Positions 25,106 to 33,832 of a DNA stretch of 64,000 bases are shown here, one piece after another (position 1 is the first letter of the stretch; each line of letters opens with the position of its first letter). The position numbers and the translations under genes were made by a program. The stretch lies in the NCBI GenBank assembly GCA_947476045.1, contig CANJNZ010000008.1, forward strand, positions 1 to 64,000. The letters are read 5' to 3'. This DNA is from Chthoniobacteraceae bacterium (lineage in GTDB: Bacteria; Verrucomicrobiota; Verrucomicrobiia; Chthoniobacterales; Chthoniobacteraceae). Under the pieces are notes generated by a model. It was given only the letters and a program-made list of their open reading frames with translations, was not told the DNA's origin and did no database searches.

Positions 25106-26005
25106 ATGAGCGAGCCAGCCGCCGCCACAGTCCCGCACGCGAGCGCCGAACCCGGCATCCTCGCCGACCTGCTCGATCTCACGAAGGCGCGGCTTAATCT
25201 CCTCGTCCTCATCACGACGTTTGTCGGTTACTGGATGGGTGCACCAGGCGAAATCAAATTGCTCCGTCTTTTGCAAGCGATGCTAGGCACCGCGCTCTGC
25301 GCCGCCAGTGCCGCTGCGTTTAATCAACTTTGGGAAGTGAAAGTGGACGCCCTCATGGCGCGCACTGCATCGCGCCCCATCGTCGCGGGCCGCATGAAAA
25401 AAGGCGCGGCATTCTTCATCGCCATCGCGCTTGGTGTGATTGGCAGTGCGTGGCTCTGGCTCGCCGTGAACGCCATCAGCGCAGTTCTCGCCGCGTGCAC
25501 CATCGTCATCTACGTCCTCATCTACACGCCGCTGAAACGCGTCAGCGCATGGTGCACCATCGTCGGAGCGGTGAGCGGTGCGATTCCTCCACTCGTCGGA
25601 TGGGTCGCCGCCGAACCGCATGCGTGGCTTGGGGGATGGGTGCTCTTTGGCGTGCTGTTTACGTGGCAAATGCCGCACTTCCTCGCCATCGCGTGGATGT
25701 ATCGCGACCAATACCGCGCCGCCGGACTCGTCATGCTCAAGCGCGACGACAACACCGGTGTTCCTACCGCAGTCACCGCATTTATTTTCACGCTGCTGCT
25801 CACAGCAGTCACGCTCGTGCCATTCAACGCCGGACAGGCGGGAGGCAACTACCTCGGCGGCGCACTCGTGCTGAATAGCATTTTCTTCCTCGCCGCAGTG
25901 CATTTCTGGGCCGACCGCTCGCGTCCCGTCGCGCGGCGCCTCTTCTTCGCCAGCATCATTTATCTCCCGCTCATCCTCGGCCTCATGGTCTTCACGAAAG
26001 CATGA
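25106..26005 (+). CDS. ctaB: Protoheme IX farnesyltransferase (heme O synthase)
   Basis: 299 residues of the UbiA prenyltransferase superfamily with about eight to nine transmembrane helices. The first Asp-rich motif reads NQLWEVKVDALMARTASRPI, and the second is in the YRDQYRAAGLVML region. Transfers a farnesyl group to heme B to give heme O, the substrate of CtaA just upstream. The stop overlaps the sco1 start by four bases (ATGA), so it belongs to the same unit. Confidence 0.93.
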   Translation: MSEPAAATVPHASAEPGILADLLDLTKARLNLLVLITTFVGYWMGAPGEIKLLRLLQAMLGTALCAASAAAFNQLWEVKVDALMARTASRPIVAGRMKKGAAFFIAIALGVIGSAWLWLAVNAISAVLAACTIVIYVLIYTPLKRVSAWCTIVGAVSGAIPPLVGWVAAEPHAWLGGWVLFGVLFTWQMPHFLAIAWMYRDQYRAAGLVMLKRDDNTGVPTAVTAFIFTLLLTAVTLVPFNAGQAGGNYLGGALVLNSIFFLAAVHFWADRSRPVARRLFFASIIYLPLILGLMVFTKA

Positions 26006-26610
26006 CGCCGGAATCCAAACACGCCGCCCGTGGCATCGGGCTCTGCACACTCCTTTTCTTTCTGCTCGCTGGCTGTGGCGAAGCACCCAAGCCGCTTCCC
26101 AAGCTCTATCCCGTCCCGCAATTCACGCTTACCGAGCGCAGCGGACAGCCCTTCGACTCAGCCAGCCTCCGCGGCAAAGTCTGGGTCGCCGATTTCTTTT
26201 TCACCAACTGCATCGGCACCTGCCTCACCCTCAGCAACAGCATGGGCAAAGTGCATCAGGCATTCCGTGATGAACCCGGCGTTCGCTTCGTTTCCATCAG
26301 CACCGATTCCAAAAACGACACACCGGAAGCACTGCGCGACTACGCCGCGCGAATGAAGGCCGACGACCGCTGGGCTTTTCTCACCGGGGAGCACGGCTCC
26401 ATTTTCGACCTCAGCATCCAGGGCTTCAAACTTGCACTCGTCGAGCAGCCCGACGCCATCAGCGTTGCCGACAAATTTATCCACAGCACCCGCCTCGTCC
26501 TCGTGGATAAAACCGGCACCATCCGCGCTTACTACGACGGCATCGCCGAAACGGCGGAGAAAGACCGCCAGCGCCTCATCGCCGACATCAAGCGCCTGCT
26601 CGCCGAGTAG
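26002..26610 (+). CDS. sco1: SCO1/SenC-type copper chaperone lipoprotein
   Basis: 202 residues with an N-terminal signal ending in a lipobox-like LLAGCG, so probably a lipoprotein facing the periplasm. It has a thioredoxin-like fold with the copper-binding pair in FTNCIGTCLTLSN (CX3C) and the distal histidine in FIHSTRLVLVD. Canonical proteins have CPxxC; here the residue after the first Cys is Ile. SCO proteins load or reduce the CuA site of subunit II. Overlap with ctaB links it to oxidase assembly. Confidence 0.9.
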   Translation: MTPESKHAARGIGLCTLLFFLLAGCGEAPKPLPKLYPVPQFTLTERSGQPFDSASLRGKVWVADFFFTNCIGTCLTLSNSMGKVHQAFRDEPGVRFVSISTDSKNDTPEALRDYAARMKADDRWAFLTGEHGSIFDLSIQGFKLALVEQPDAISVADKFIHSTRLVLVDKTGTIRAYYDGIAETAEKDRQRLIADIKRLLAE

Positions 26611-26628
26611 CACGCATTCCATTTCGTC

Positions 26629-27051
26629 ATGACCGTATCCGATCTACCAGCCATCAACGCCAGCCTCAACGCCACCGCCGGAGTCCTCCTCATCGCTGGC
26701 ATCGCCGCCATCAAAGCCGAGCGCAAAAAAGCCCACGGAATGCTCATGGGCGCAGCGTTTGTCGTCTCGTGCATATTCCTCATCTGCTACGTCGCGCACA
26801 AAATTCTCGTCCATGGCGTGCACACGCCATTCCCCGGCACCGGTGCATGGCGCGGCATCTACTACACGATGCTCATCACGCACATCATTCTCGCGATAGC
26901 CGTGCCGCCGCTTGCCATCATCACCATGCGCCACGCACTCGCCGCGCGCTTCGAGCAGCATCGCCGCTGGGCAAAAGTCACCTTCCCGATCTGGCTCTAC
27001 GTCAGCGTCACCGGAGTGCTCGTCTATTTCTTCCTCTATCGTTGGTTTTAA
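26629..27051 (+). CDS. DUF420 membrane protein, oxidase biogenesis
   Basis: 140 residues with four transmembrane helices and several conserved histidines (KAHGMLMG, VAHKILVHG, ITHIILA, EQHRRWAK) typical of DUF420. Members are often found next to ctaA/ctaB/sco genes and are linked to cytochrome oxidase or heme A assembly. It follows sco1 by 18 bases and is the last clear member of the respiratory operon. Its exact reaction is unknown. Confidence 0.85.
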   Translation: MTVSDLPAINASLNATAGVLLIAGIAAIKAERKKAHGMLMGAAFVVSCIFLICYVAHKILVHGVHTPFPGTGAWRGIYYTMLITHIILAIAVPPLAIITMRHALAARFEQHRRWAKVTFPIWLYVSVTGVLVYFFLYRWF

Positions 27052-27066
27052 AGTAGGAGCGCAGCC

Positions 27067-27594
27067 ATGCCAGAAGCACCCGAAATTCCAGAGGCCAAGG
27101 ACCCCTTCGAGAAACAAGTCGCCATCAGCATCGCCGCCCTCGCCGTCGCGCTCAGCGTCATCGGCAACAAGGGCGACAACGCCAAGACCGACGCCATCAT
27201 CCAGACCAACGAGGCCGCCAACCAATGGGCCTACTATCAGGCCAAGGGCATCAAGGGCACCGTCGCCTCTTCGGAAAGCGAGATGCTCTCCCTGCTCACC
27301 CCGGCGCAGAACGCGAACGCCGACATCGCAAAAACCGTCGAGCGTCTGAAGGCGGACGTGGAGCGCTACAAGACCGAGCAGGGCGAAATCAAAGCCCACG
27401 CCGAAGAGGCGCAGAAGAACGCCGAGCGCGGCTCGAAAATCAACGACTACTGCGACATGGCTTCGCTCGCGCTGCAAATCGCCATCGTCATCGCCAGCGT
27501 TTCCATTCTTTCGCGCTGGCGCCTGCTGTGGTTCATCGCCCTCGCCCTCGGCGTCGTCGGAACCTTGATCGGTGTCTCCGCATATCGGTTGTGA
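27067..27594 (+). CDS. DUF4337-family membrane protein
   Basis: 175 residues. After an acidic leader comes FEKQVAISIAALAVALSVI, a first helix, then an NEAANQWAYYQAKGIKG segment characteristic of DUF4337, a charged coiled-coil region (about 85-125) and two C-terminal transmembrane helices. An AGGAG site precedes the start. It lies only 15 bases after the DUF420 gene, so it may be transcribed with the respiratory operon, but no functional link is known. Confidence 0.75.
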   Translation: MPEAPEIPEAKDPFEKQVAISIAALAVALSVIGNKGDNAKTDAIIQTNEAANQWAYYQAKGIKGTVASSESEMLSLLTPAQNANADIAKTVERLKADVERYKTEQGEIKAHAEEAQKNAERGSKINDYCDMASLALQIAIVIASVSILSRWRLLWFIALALGVVGTLIGVSAYRL

Positions 27595-27671
27595 AGTCAG
27601 GCAATGCGCATCCTTCGCGCAGTTTCTAAGCACGGCTTGCGCGAAAGGTTATTTCGACGCACCTTTCAACT

Positions 27672-29114
27672 ATGCACGACGAAATTGCTCGCCTCTTAAA
27701 CCGCCGCGCCTTTCTGCAACAAAGCACCACGGGCCTCGGCGCCCTTGCGCTCGCTTCACTCATGACGCCCGATGCCTTCGGGGCCGGGACGGTCGGGGGA
27801 ATACGCGTGCCCGGGTCGCTGGGGAATTTGCACTGGGCGCCGAAGGCCAAGCGCGTGATTTATCTTTTCCAAAGTGGCGCGCCTTCGCATCTCGATCTTT
27901 TTGATCCGAAGCCGAAGCTGACGGAGATGACGGGGAAGGATTTGCCGGATTCGGTGCGAAAGGGCCAGCGCATCACGGGCATGACGAGCGGGCAGAAAAA
28001 TCTCTTTTGCGTGGGCAGCCCGTTCAAGTTTTCGAAGTATGGCAATTGCGGCATGGATATGAGCGAGTTACTGCCATACACGAGCAAGATTGCCGATGAA
28101 TGCACCTGGATTCGGGCTTTGAACACCGACCCGATCAATCACGATCCGGCGGTTACATTTTTCGGAACCGGCAACCAGCAGCCGGGTCGCCCCACGATGG
28201 GCGCATGGCTGAGCTACGGCCTCGGCAGCGATAATAAGGACCTGCCCGCGTATGTGGTGATGAATTCCGGCGGCGGCGGGCAGCCGTTGCAGTCGCGCTA
28301 TTGGGGAAGTGGATTCCTGCCTGCGCAGCACGGCGGCTGTCAGTTCCGCAGCGGTAACGATGCAGTGCTTTATCTCTCGAATCCACCCGGAGTGGATGCC
28401 GGTGCGCGCCGCGAATTGCTCGACGCCACCAATGACCTCAACCGTCTTTCGCTGGGCGCGCTCGGTGACCCGGCCATCAACGCGCAGATTGAAAACTACG
28501 AACTCGCATTCCGTATGCAATCGAGCGTGCCGGAGCTGATGGATTTGAAGACGGAATCGAAGGAAACGCTCGACCTTTACGGTGCGGTGCCCGGACAATC
28601 CTCCTACGCAAACAACTGTCTGCTCGCACGCCGTCTCGCAGAGCGCGGCTGCCGCTTCATTCAACTCAATCACCGCGATTGGGATCACCACGGTGGTCTT
28701 CCGAAAGGAATCCGCACCAAGTGCAAAGAGACCGATCAAGCGAGCGCGGCGTTGGTGATGGATTTGAAACAACGCGGGTTGCTCGAAGACACGCTGGTGA
28801 TTTGGGGGGGCGAGTTTGGCCGCACCGCCTACTCGCAGGGTGCCATCAAAGCGAACGACTTTGGCCGCGACCATCATCCGCGTTGCTTCACGATTTGGAT
28901 GGCTGGCGGTGGGAGCAAGGCGGGGTTCGTTTTCGGAGAGACCGATGATTTCGGCTACAACATCGTGCGCGACGGCGTGCATGTGCACGACTTCCACGCC
29001 ACGATGCTCCACCTCCTCGGCGTGGATCATAAAAAGCTCACCTTCCGCCGCGAGGGCCGCGATTACCGACTCACCGATGTGAGCGGCAACGTGGTGAAGG
29101 CGCTGCTCGCATAA
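27672..29114 (+). CDS. DUF1501 (sulfatase-like) secreted protein with Tat signal
   Basis: 480 residues. A twin-arginine signal (LLNRRAFLQQSTTGLGALALASL) sends it out folded. The body has DUF1501 features of the alkaline-phosphatase-like superfamily: FQSGAPSHLDLFDPK, QLNHRDWDHHGGL, VIWGGEFGRTAYSQG and GRDHHPRCFTIWMAGGG. Such proteins in Verrucomicrobiota and Planctomycetota usually pair with a DUF1553/DUF1549 gene, but none is adjacent here. The function is thus open. A 77-base gap separates it from the preceding gene. Confidence 0.85.
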   Translation: MHDEIARLLNRRAFLQQSTTGLGALALASLMTPDAFGAGTVGGIRVPGSLGNLHWAPKAKRVIYLFQSGAPSHLDLFDPKPKLTEMTGKDLPDSVRKGQRITGMTSGQKNLFCVGSPFKFSKYGNCGMDMSELLPYTSKIADECTWIRALNTDPINHDPAVTFFGTGNQQPGRPTMGAWLSYGLGSDNKDLPAYVVMNSGGGGQPLQSRYWGSGFLPAQHGGCQFRSGNDAVLYLSNPPGVDAGARRELLDATNDLNRLSLGALGDPAINAQIENYELAFRMQSSVPELMDLKTESKETLDLYGAVPGQSSYANNCLLARRLAERGCRFIQLNHRDWDHHGGLPKGIRTKCKETDQASAALVMDLKQRGLLEDTLVIWGGEFGRTAYSQGAIKANDFGRDHHPRCFTIWMAGGGSKAGFVFGETDDFGYNIVRDGVHVHDFHATMLHLLGVDHKKLTFRREGRDYRLTDVSGNVVKALLA

Positions 29115-29116
29115 CG

Positions 29117-29136
29117 TCACAACGAAAAAGTTGTGA
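29117..29136. repeat. Inverted repeat after the DUF1501 gene
   Basis: TCACAAC and GTTGTGA, 7-bp perfect arms around GAAAAA, begin three bases after the DUF1501 stop. There is no T-tract, so a weak terminator or regulatory hairpin for the 160-base gap before the rhodanese gene. Confidence 0.4.
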
Positions 29137-29275
29137 ATGAAAACGCGCCTTCTATTGTCTGAGATTCCGAACAACGCGCGAATTTCCCGCTACTAAGCGG
29201 GACTTGACGGGTTGATTCAAAGTCCGGCAGCAATGCCGGGGAAAAGCAAAAAACCAACACACAAACACACACAGC

Positions 29276-29662
29276 ATGAAATCCATCATCACACTCATCG
29301 CGGCGCTCTTCTGCTCCGCCACCGTATTCGCCGGCGAATTCCCCGACATCAGTGTCGCGGAAGTCAAAGCCGCCATCGAAGCAAAGAAAGCCACCATCAT
29401 TGATGTGAACGGCGCCGGTTCCTACAAGGCCGGTCACGTTCCGACCGCAGTGAGCTTCGCCGCCGTCAAGGTCGACCTCGCCAAAGCACTGCCTGCCGAC
29501 AAAGGCGCGCTCGTCATCGCCTACTGCGGTGGCCCGAGCTGCGGAGCCTACGCCGCCGCTGCCAAGGCCGCGAAGGAACTCGGCTACACCAATGTGAAGC
29601 ACATGTCCGCCGGTATCTCCGGTTGGAAGTCTGCTGGTGAAAAGACCGAAGCCGCTCAGTAA
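29276..29662 (+). CDS. Secreted single-domain rhodanese
   Basis: 128 residues. A signal peptide (MKSIITLIAALFCSATVFA) precedes one rhodanese domain with IIDVNGAGSYKAGHVPTA and the active-site loop YCGGPSCGAY, holding the catalytic Cys. Periplasmic rhodaneses move sulfane sulfur or act in thiol chemistry; the substrate is unknown. It is a single-gene unit followed by its own terminator. Confidence 0.85.
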   Translation: MKSIITLIAALFCSATVFAGEFPDISVAEVKAAIEAKKATIIDVNGAGSYKAGHVPTAVSFAAVKVDLAKALPADKGALVIAYCGGPSCGAYAAAAKAAKELGYTNVKHMSAGISGWKSAGEKTEAAQ

Positions 29663-29687
29663 TCCCAAGCGCAACTCGAATTCAAAG

Positions 29688-29721
29688 GGCACCTTTCGCG
29701 AAAGCGGGAGGTGCCTTTTTT
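29688..29721 (+). terminator. Rho-independent terminator after the rhodanese gene
   Basis: GGCACCT (29688-29694) pairs with AGGTGCC (29709-29715), with an inner TTTCGCGAAA palindrome, followed by a run of T. It separates the convergent genes. Confidence 0.8.
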
Positions 29722-29728
29722 CTGCAAC

Positions 29729-31405
29729 CTACTGGTCGTCCTTGTCGTCGGGATTGTTGGGGTCGGCTTCCTTCACCGCTGGCTTGCTTTCGGGTTCGGC
29801 TTCCGTCTTCGTCGGCGCGGCGGCTCCTTTTGCTTTCAACTCGATCCACTTCACCACCACCGCGCGCTGCGAAGGAAATACGAAACGGAGCGTGTCTGTT
29901 TTGGGTAGCGCGAAATCCACTTCATTCGTCTGCCCCCACAGACCCTTCGTATTCTTCAAATGCATCCAGCCAATCTTTTGGTCGCCGACGTAAATGCGCA
30001 CCCGGCAACTTCCGTTCGCCGTCGCATGGCCGAGCGTGATGCCATAGGTCTCGTCCTTCGGAATGTTCACTTTGTATTCCACCGAGCCCTCGGAGTTCTT
30101 TTGAAAATACGCCTGCTTGCCGAAGTCGAATGACTCCCTGCGCTGGGCGTTGGTGCCCTTGGTGAAATCCACCGCCACGAGATGCTGAACGCCTTGCACC
30201 GGCGTCCATGGCTTTTCCGCCTGTGGTGTAGGATATTTCGGAGCCGTTAGCTTGAGCGAAGTTTTCGGCCCCTTCGGATTTTTCGTCACGATTTCCGCCG
30301 CGCCCTTGAGAGCCGCTGCCTGCTCTTTCGCCGTCATCGCATCGGCCAGCCAGCGCAAGTGCTCCGCCTGCGAGAAATCCTGCATGTGATCGCGCGCCTT
30401 CACGATTTCCAGAAACTGCGTCCCCCTCATCCCGTCCCACGTCGAGTGATCCCATCCACGACCGAGCTTCACCTTCCAGCCTTCATTGCCGAGAAAGCCC
30501 ACCGCTGCATGGCCCGGCTGCTTCACGCCCCACACGGGAACGCCGAACGCCTGATTGATGAAGCGTCCGAACCACGCGCGCGGCCCGCATTTTCCACCGC
30601 CATTGAGCACGGTCGCAAACGTGTGAGGCATCGGCCCCCAATTGGAAGTCGTGTATTGCACCTCTGACACCATCGCGATGTAGCGCGCCTCGCGCACCAG
30701 CTCGGGTCGCATCGTTTTCAACATCGCACGCGCCCATTCGATATCCGCATCCGAGCCATCGCAATTCAGCACCTTCGCGTATTCCCATACACGCAGTTGG
30801 TCGAACACCGGAGTCAGTTCGCCATTCTTCTGCGCCGTCTTGAAATGTAGATAGCGCTTTACCGGGTCTATGGTTTCGTTGCCTTGAAAAGCCTTCGTCG
30901 GCTTCGCGTGCGCGAGCGCCGTGCCCAGCGCCATACGCAGATGCATTGCCTTGCGCGCATCAGGATCGGCATCCGTGATATTTTTCAGCACGCCGAGCGC
31001 ACCGATGTAGTCCTTGTCGCGGGGCTCGCCGCCTTCGAGCAAAAGATCCATCACCTCCGCGCTCTTCATCATCCACGCGAGGAACGCCTGATTCCCCGCA
31101 TCCGCCTTCGCAAACGCCCCAAGCTTGTCCGCACCGCACTTTGCAATCAACTGCCGCTGATCCAGCGCAGTCGCCAGCGCCGCATCCTTGAACAATCCGC
31201 CCTGCGCCGCCTCCGCAATCTTTTCCGCATCCCCCGTCGGTGCCTTCGTATTCAGCCACTTCGTTGCCTCGGAAAAATACCCGCTGAAATCGCCAGACTT
31301 GATCGTTTTCTCCATCTCCCCAGTGCCCGGCTCCCACGCAAAAAGCGAGGGGCACGCAAACCATAGAATGGAGGCTAGGAGAGGATGCAGGAGCTTCGGT
31401 TTCAT
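29729..31405 (-). CDS. Secreted transglutaminase-like protein with C-terminal beta domain
   Basis: 558 residues from the ATG at 31405 (MKPKLLHPLL); the track start at 31429 is less likely. A signal peptide ends near SLFAW. The central part has a transglutaminase-like catalytic pattern: Cys in NGGGKCGPRAWFGRF, His in KQPGHAAVGFL and Asp in GRGWDHSTWDG. The C-terminal ~150 residues look like a carbohydrate-binding-type beta domain (TYGITLGHATANGSCRVRIY), followed by a Pro/Glu/Asp-rich tail. It may be a protease-like or amidase enzyme at the cell surface; the substrate is unknown. It stands alone on the minus strand. Confidence 0.6.
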   Translation of the reverse strand: MKPKLLHPLLASILWFACPSLFAWEPGTGEMEKTIKSGDFSGYFSEATKWLNTKAPTGDAEKIAEAAQGGLFKDAALATALDQRQLIAKCGADKLGAFAKADAGNQAFLAWMMKSAEVMDLLLEGGEPRDKDYIGALGVLKNITDADPDARKAMHLRMALGTALAHAKPTKAFQGNETIDPVKRYLHFKTAQKNGELTPVFDQLRVWEYAKVLNCDGSDADIEWARAMLKTMRPELVREARYIAMVSEVQYTTSNWGPMPHTFATVLNGGGKCGPRAWFGRFINQAFGVPVWGVKQPGHAAVGFLGNEGWKVKLGRGWDHSTWDGMRGTQFLEIVKARDHMQDFSQAEHLRWLADAMTAKEQAAALKGAAEIVTKNPKGPKTSLKLTAPKYPTPQAEKPWTPVQGVQHLVAVDFTKGTNAQRRESFDFGKQAYFQKNSEGSVEYKVNIPKDETYGITLGHATANGSCRVRIYVGDQKIGWMHLKNTKGLWGQTNEVDFALPKTDTLRFVFPSQRAVVVKWIELKAKGAAAPTKTEAEPESKPAVKEADPNNPDDKDDQ

Positions 31406-31650
31406 GTTTTGGAGTGGAAGAAGATGCAATTTGCAAAAGCAGTGTCACGACTCTTTCCCAGACGGATGGTAAAGGAAATTTCTCCCGATAAGTAGCGAGC
31501 TTGAATCGGAGGTGCTTCGCGGCTACTTGCTTCGCCAATAACCATGTCCGACTCACAAGAACCGAAGGTATCGCCTGATAAGCCTCCAGAGCACACGACT
31601 ACAAAGGTCCGGGTTTTTGCGAAAACGGGCGCGTCATCGCGTCACCCTTC

Positions 31651-32376
31651 GTGGCCGTGGGGAGACTGGTGCGCGGGCGCACGAAGATTGACGAGATCGT
31701 CGTCTATTCCGCACCGCCCGCCTTCTATTTGTGGCTCGTAATCGCGACGGGATTTCTGCTGAACGTGCTTGCACCCAACATTCTCAACGAACGTTTCGCC
31801 GCGTGGGTGTTCATCTTCGTGCTCGTCTATACCTTCATCGCGATCATCCACGACTTGAGCCTGAAAAAACTCCTGCTCTGCACGCTCGTCTTCGCCGTGC
31901 TCTGGCTCTTCGCGAGATACATGGAGAGCCTGCACAACGTCGTAATCCTCGGGACGATTTTGAAATACTTCGCGGAGCTCGATCCGAAATACGATCACGG
32001 CACCGTGTCCGCACTTTGCTGGCTGCTGATGATTCCGTGGGTCTCGTCGCTCTTCGAGATGTGCTTCAATCGGAAAAAGAAATTCAGCCCGAACGAAATC
32101 GCCGAGTTTCATTTCGGCGAAGGCTCCGAGCTGACCGACCGCTCCGGCCTGCGCTTCGTCACGAAATATCGCGATGTGCTCGAAACGCTGCTCGGCTTTG
32201 GCGGCGGCGACCTTCTCGCGGTGGACAATCACCAGACGGTCATAAAGCGCTACGAAAACATCATCGGCCTGTGGTTCCACTGGGGACAATTGGATCGCAT
32301 CCTGCACCAACGTGCGACGTTGCTGGATGAGGAGGTTGGAACGCCCAAGCCCGATGCAGAGAAGCTGGATATATAG
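31651..32376 (+). CDS. Membrane protein, probably frameshifted near its 5' end
   Basis: The open frame gives 241 residues from a GTG, with three to four transmembrane helices (about 24-42, 47-66, 71-88 and 120-135) and a soluble C-terminal half. In-frame sequence upstream (GRVIASPFVAVGRLVRG) still looks coding. The ATG at 31544 opens another frame, MSDSQEPKVSPDKPPEHTTT, that would join if one T were added to the T5 run at 31614-31618. The true gene is therefore likely 31544-32376. Function unknown; the next gene is another membrane protein. Confidence 0.6.
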   Translation: MAVGRLVRGRTKIDEIVVYSAPPAFYLWLVIATGFLLNVLAPNILNERFAAWVFIFVLVYTFIAIIHDLSLKKLLLCTLVFAVLWLFARYMESLHNVVILGTILKYFAELDPKYDHGTVSALCWLLMIPWVSSLFEMCFNRKKKFSPNEIAEFHFGEGSELTDRSGLRFVTKYRDVLETLLGFGGGDLLAVDNHQTVIKRYENIIGLWFHWGQLDRILHQRATLLDEEVGTPKPDAEKLDI

Positions 32377-32412
32377 CGGAGTGATGGAGTTGAAAACTGG
32401 CGTCATCATGCG

Positions 32413-33033
32413 ATGAGCATCCCCGCATTATTCTCGAAGCCGCAGACGCGAAGAACGCTGGGCCTTCCGCCTGGTAGCATTCGCGCGCTGCTGACTTTGA
32501 TGACCGTCGGCTTCATCGTCACGCAGACTGCGCGGGGAGTGCGCGTGGGTCTGCTGTGGTTTGAATCGCTCATGATCGTGCTCGCGCATTACTTCGCGCA
32601 CCGTCGCTTCGTCCCGATGTCGCCGGAGCTGCGCGAGCGGCTGAAAGACGAAATCAATCTGGAGGACGACACCAACCCGCTCAACCTGCCGAGACACTCG
32701 CTGCGGACAATCATCGTGCTCTCCTTCATCGGTCTCGGGATTTACCTCCAGCGCAAAGGCCGTCTGTTCGACGCCGTTTCGCTGCCGGTTTTCATCAGCG
32801 TCGGCTCGTATTTCCTCGGCATCTGGTTTGGCGCCATCGCGAGCTGGTGGGGAAAAAGGCACCCATCCTCCGGCATCTCGTGGTTTGAGGATTTGAGGGC
32901 GTTCGTCACACTGTTTGCCGTCGCGCTCGCCATCGTCGTCCAGATTTTCGGCTGGCAACAAACATTCCCCTTTGCAGACAAACTCGACGTCCTCCCGCTT
33001 GCGCTGATGCTCTTTTACTTCGGCTCGCGCTGA
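32413..33033 (+). CDS. Conserved membrane protein, unknown
   Basis: 206 residues with about five transmembrane helices. The N-terminal LGLPPGSIRALLTLMTVGF is a motif I know from uncharacterised PVC-group membrane proteins. A soluble acidic loop (RLKDEINLEDDTNPLNLP) lies between helices. It follows the preceding membrane gene by 36 bases on the same strand, so the two may act together. No enzymatic motif is seen. Confidence 0.65.
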   Translation: MSIPALFSKPQTRRTLGLPPGSIRALLTLMTVGFIVTQTARGVRVGLLWFESLMIVLAHYFAHRRFVPMSPELRERLKDEINLEDDTNPLNLPRHSLRTIIVLSFIGLGIYLQRKGRLFDAVSLPVFISVGSYFLGIWFGAIASWWGKRHPSSGISWFEDLRAFVTLFAVALAIVVQIFGWQQTFPFADKLDVLPLALMLFYFGSR

Positions 33034-33085
33034 GCCTGCGGAAGCGTTGACCCGCCGTGCTGCGCATCTCTACGCTCCACGGCCT

Positions 33086-33607
33086 ATGAACGAAGACTGG
33101 AAAAAGGAATTTCTCGCAGTGTGGAATCGCGGCGTCGCGGCGTGGAGAGCGGGGCGCAAGTCGGCGGACACGATGTTCTCGCCGGGGGATGTCGCATTTC
33201 TCGCCACCATCGGCTGCACTGCGCAGGAGTTGTTCGATTTCGTCGACGACTCGCTCGGCTACGATGACTTGGATTTCGAGACCGCGCTCGCCGTCGTCGC
33301 GATTCGCCGCGAATACTTCCTCAACGTCATGCACGGCAAAACCTCCGGTCGCATCGTCCCCATGTCCGAGCTTCCCGCAAAATCCGCCGAGGTGGACGGC
33401 ATCGCATGGCTCCCACGGCTCATCGCGAAAGCGCGCATCAAACTCCGCGGCGAGATGAACCCCGACCTCATGTATGGCTGCGCCGGCGACCGCCCCTTCC
33501 TGCACAAACATCGCATGACCCTGCCGCAATTCCTCCAGCTCGTGCGCGACCACGGCGACGACGACCGCGCCATCATAGACGCCGTAAAAAAAGCCGCCGC
33601 TCGCTAA
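33086..33607 (+). CDS. DUF5069-like cytoplasmic protein
   Basis: 173 residues from the ATG at 33086 (MNEDWKKEFLAVW); the track start at 33047 adds a non-conserved leader. The blocks FSPGDVAFLATIGCTAQELFDFVDD, WLPRLIAKARIKLRGEM and DLMYGCAGDRPFLH resemble DUF5069. There are no signal or membrane segments. It ends in a Lys/Ala-rich helix. Function unknown. Confidence 0.65.
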   Translation: MNEDWKKEFLAVWNRGVAAWRAGRKSADTMFSPGDVAFLATIGCTAQELFDFVDDSLGYDDLDFETALAVVAIRREYFLNVMHGKTSGRIVPMSELPAKSAEVDGIAWLPRLIAKARIKLRGEMNPDLMYGCAGDRPFLHKHRMTLPQFLQLVRDHGDDDRAIIDAVKKAAAR

Positions 33608-33659
33608 GGACACTCCGTGAACTCTGTGCGAGGCAACCCTTCCACTTCTTTGCGACTCA

Positions 33660-33698
33660 GCGTCCTGTCGCGAGAAAAATAGCCTCTCGACAGGACGC
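33660..33698. repeat. Long inverted repeat (hairpin) in an intergenic gap
   Basis: GCGTCCTGTCG (33660-33670) and CGACAGGACGC (33688-33698) are perfect 11-bp arms, extended inward by AGA/TCT with a small bulge. The surrounding 225-base gap otherwise shows nothing coding. Possibly a repetitive extragenic palindrome or a terminator without a T-tract. Confidence 0.65.
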
Positions 33699-33832
33699 CT
33701 AGCCCAATCACTTTCCCGGTTAACGCCTGATGCGCCCGTCCACCACGTTTCGTCCTATGCAGCCCCTCACACGAGTTATCCCGACTCAAATCACACCTGC
33801 CGCCAGCTTAATCAGATGTTGGCCTAAGAACG

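Noticed and set aside
29117-29136. TCACAAC-N6-GTTGTGA as a second Rex site
   Set aside because: The half-sites are in the opposite order to the Rex consensus (TTGTGAA first), so it is a hairpin and not a Rex operator.
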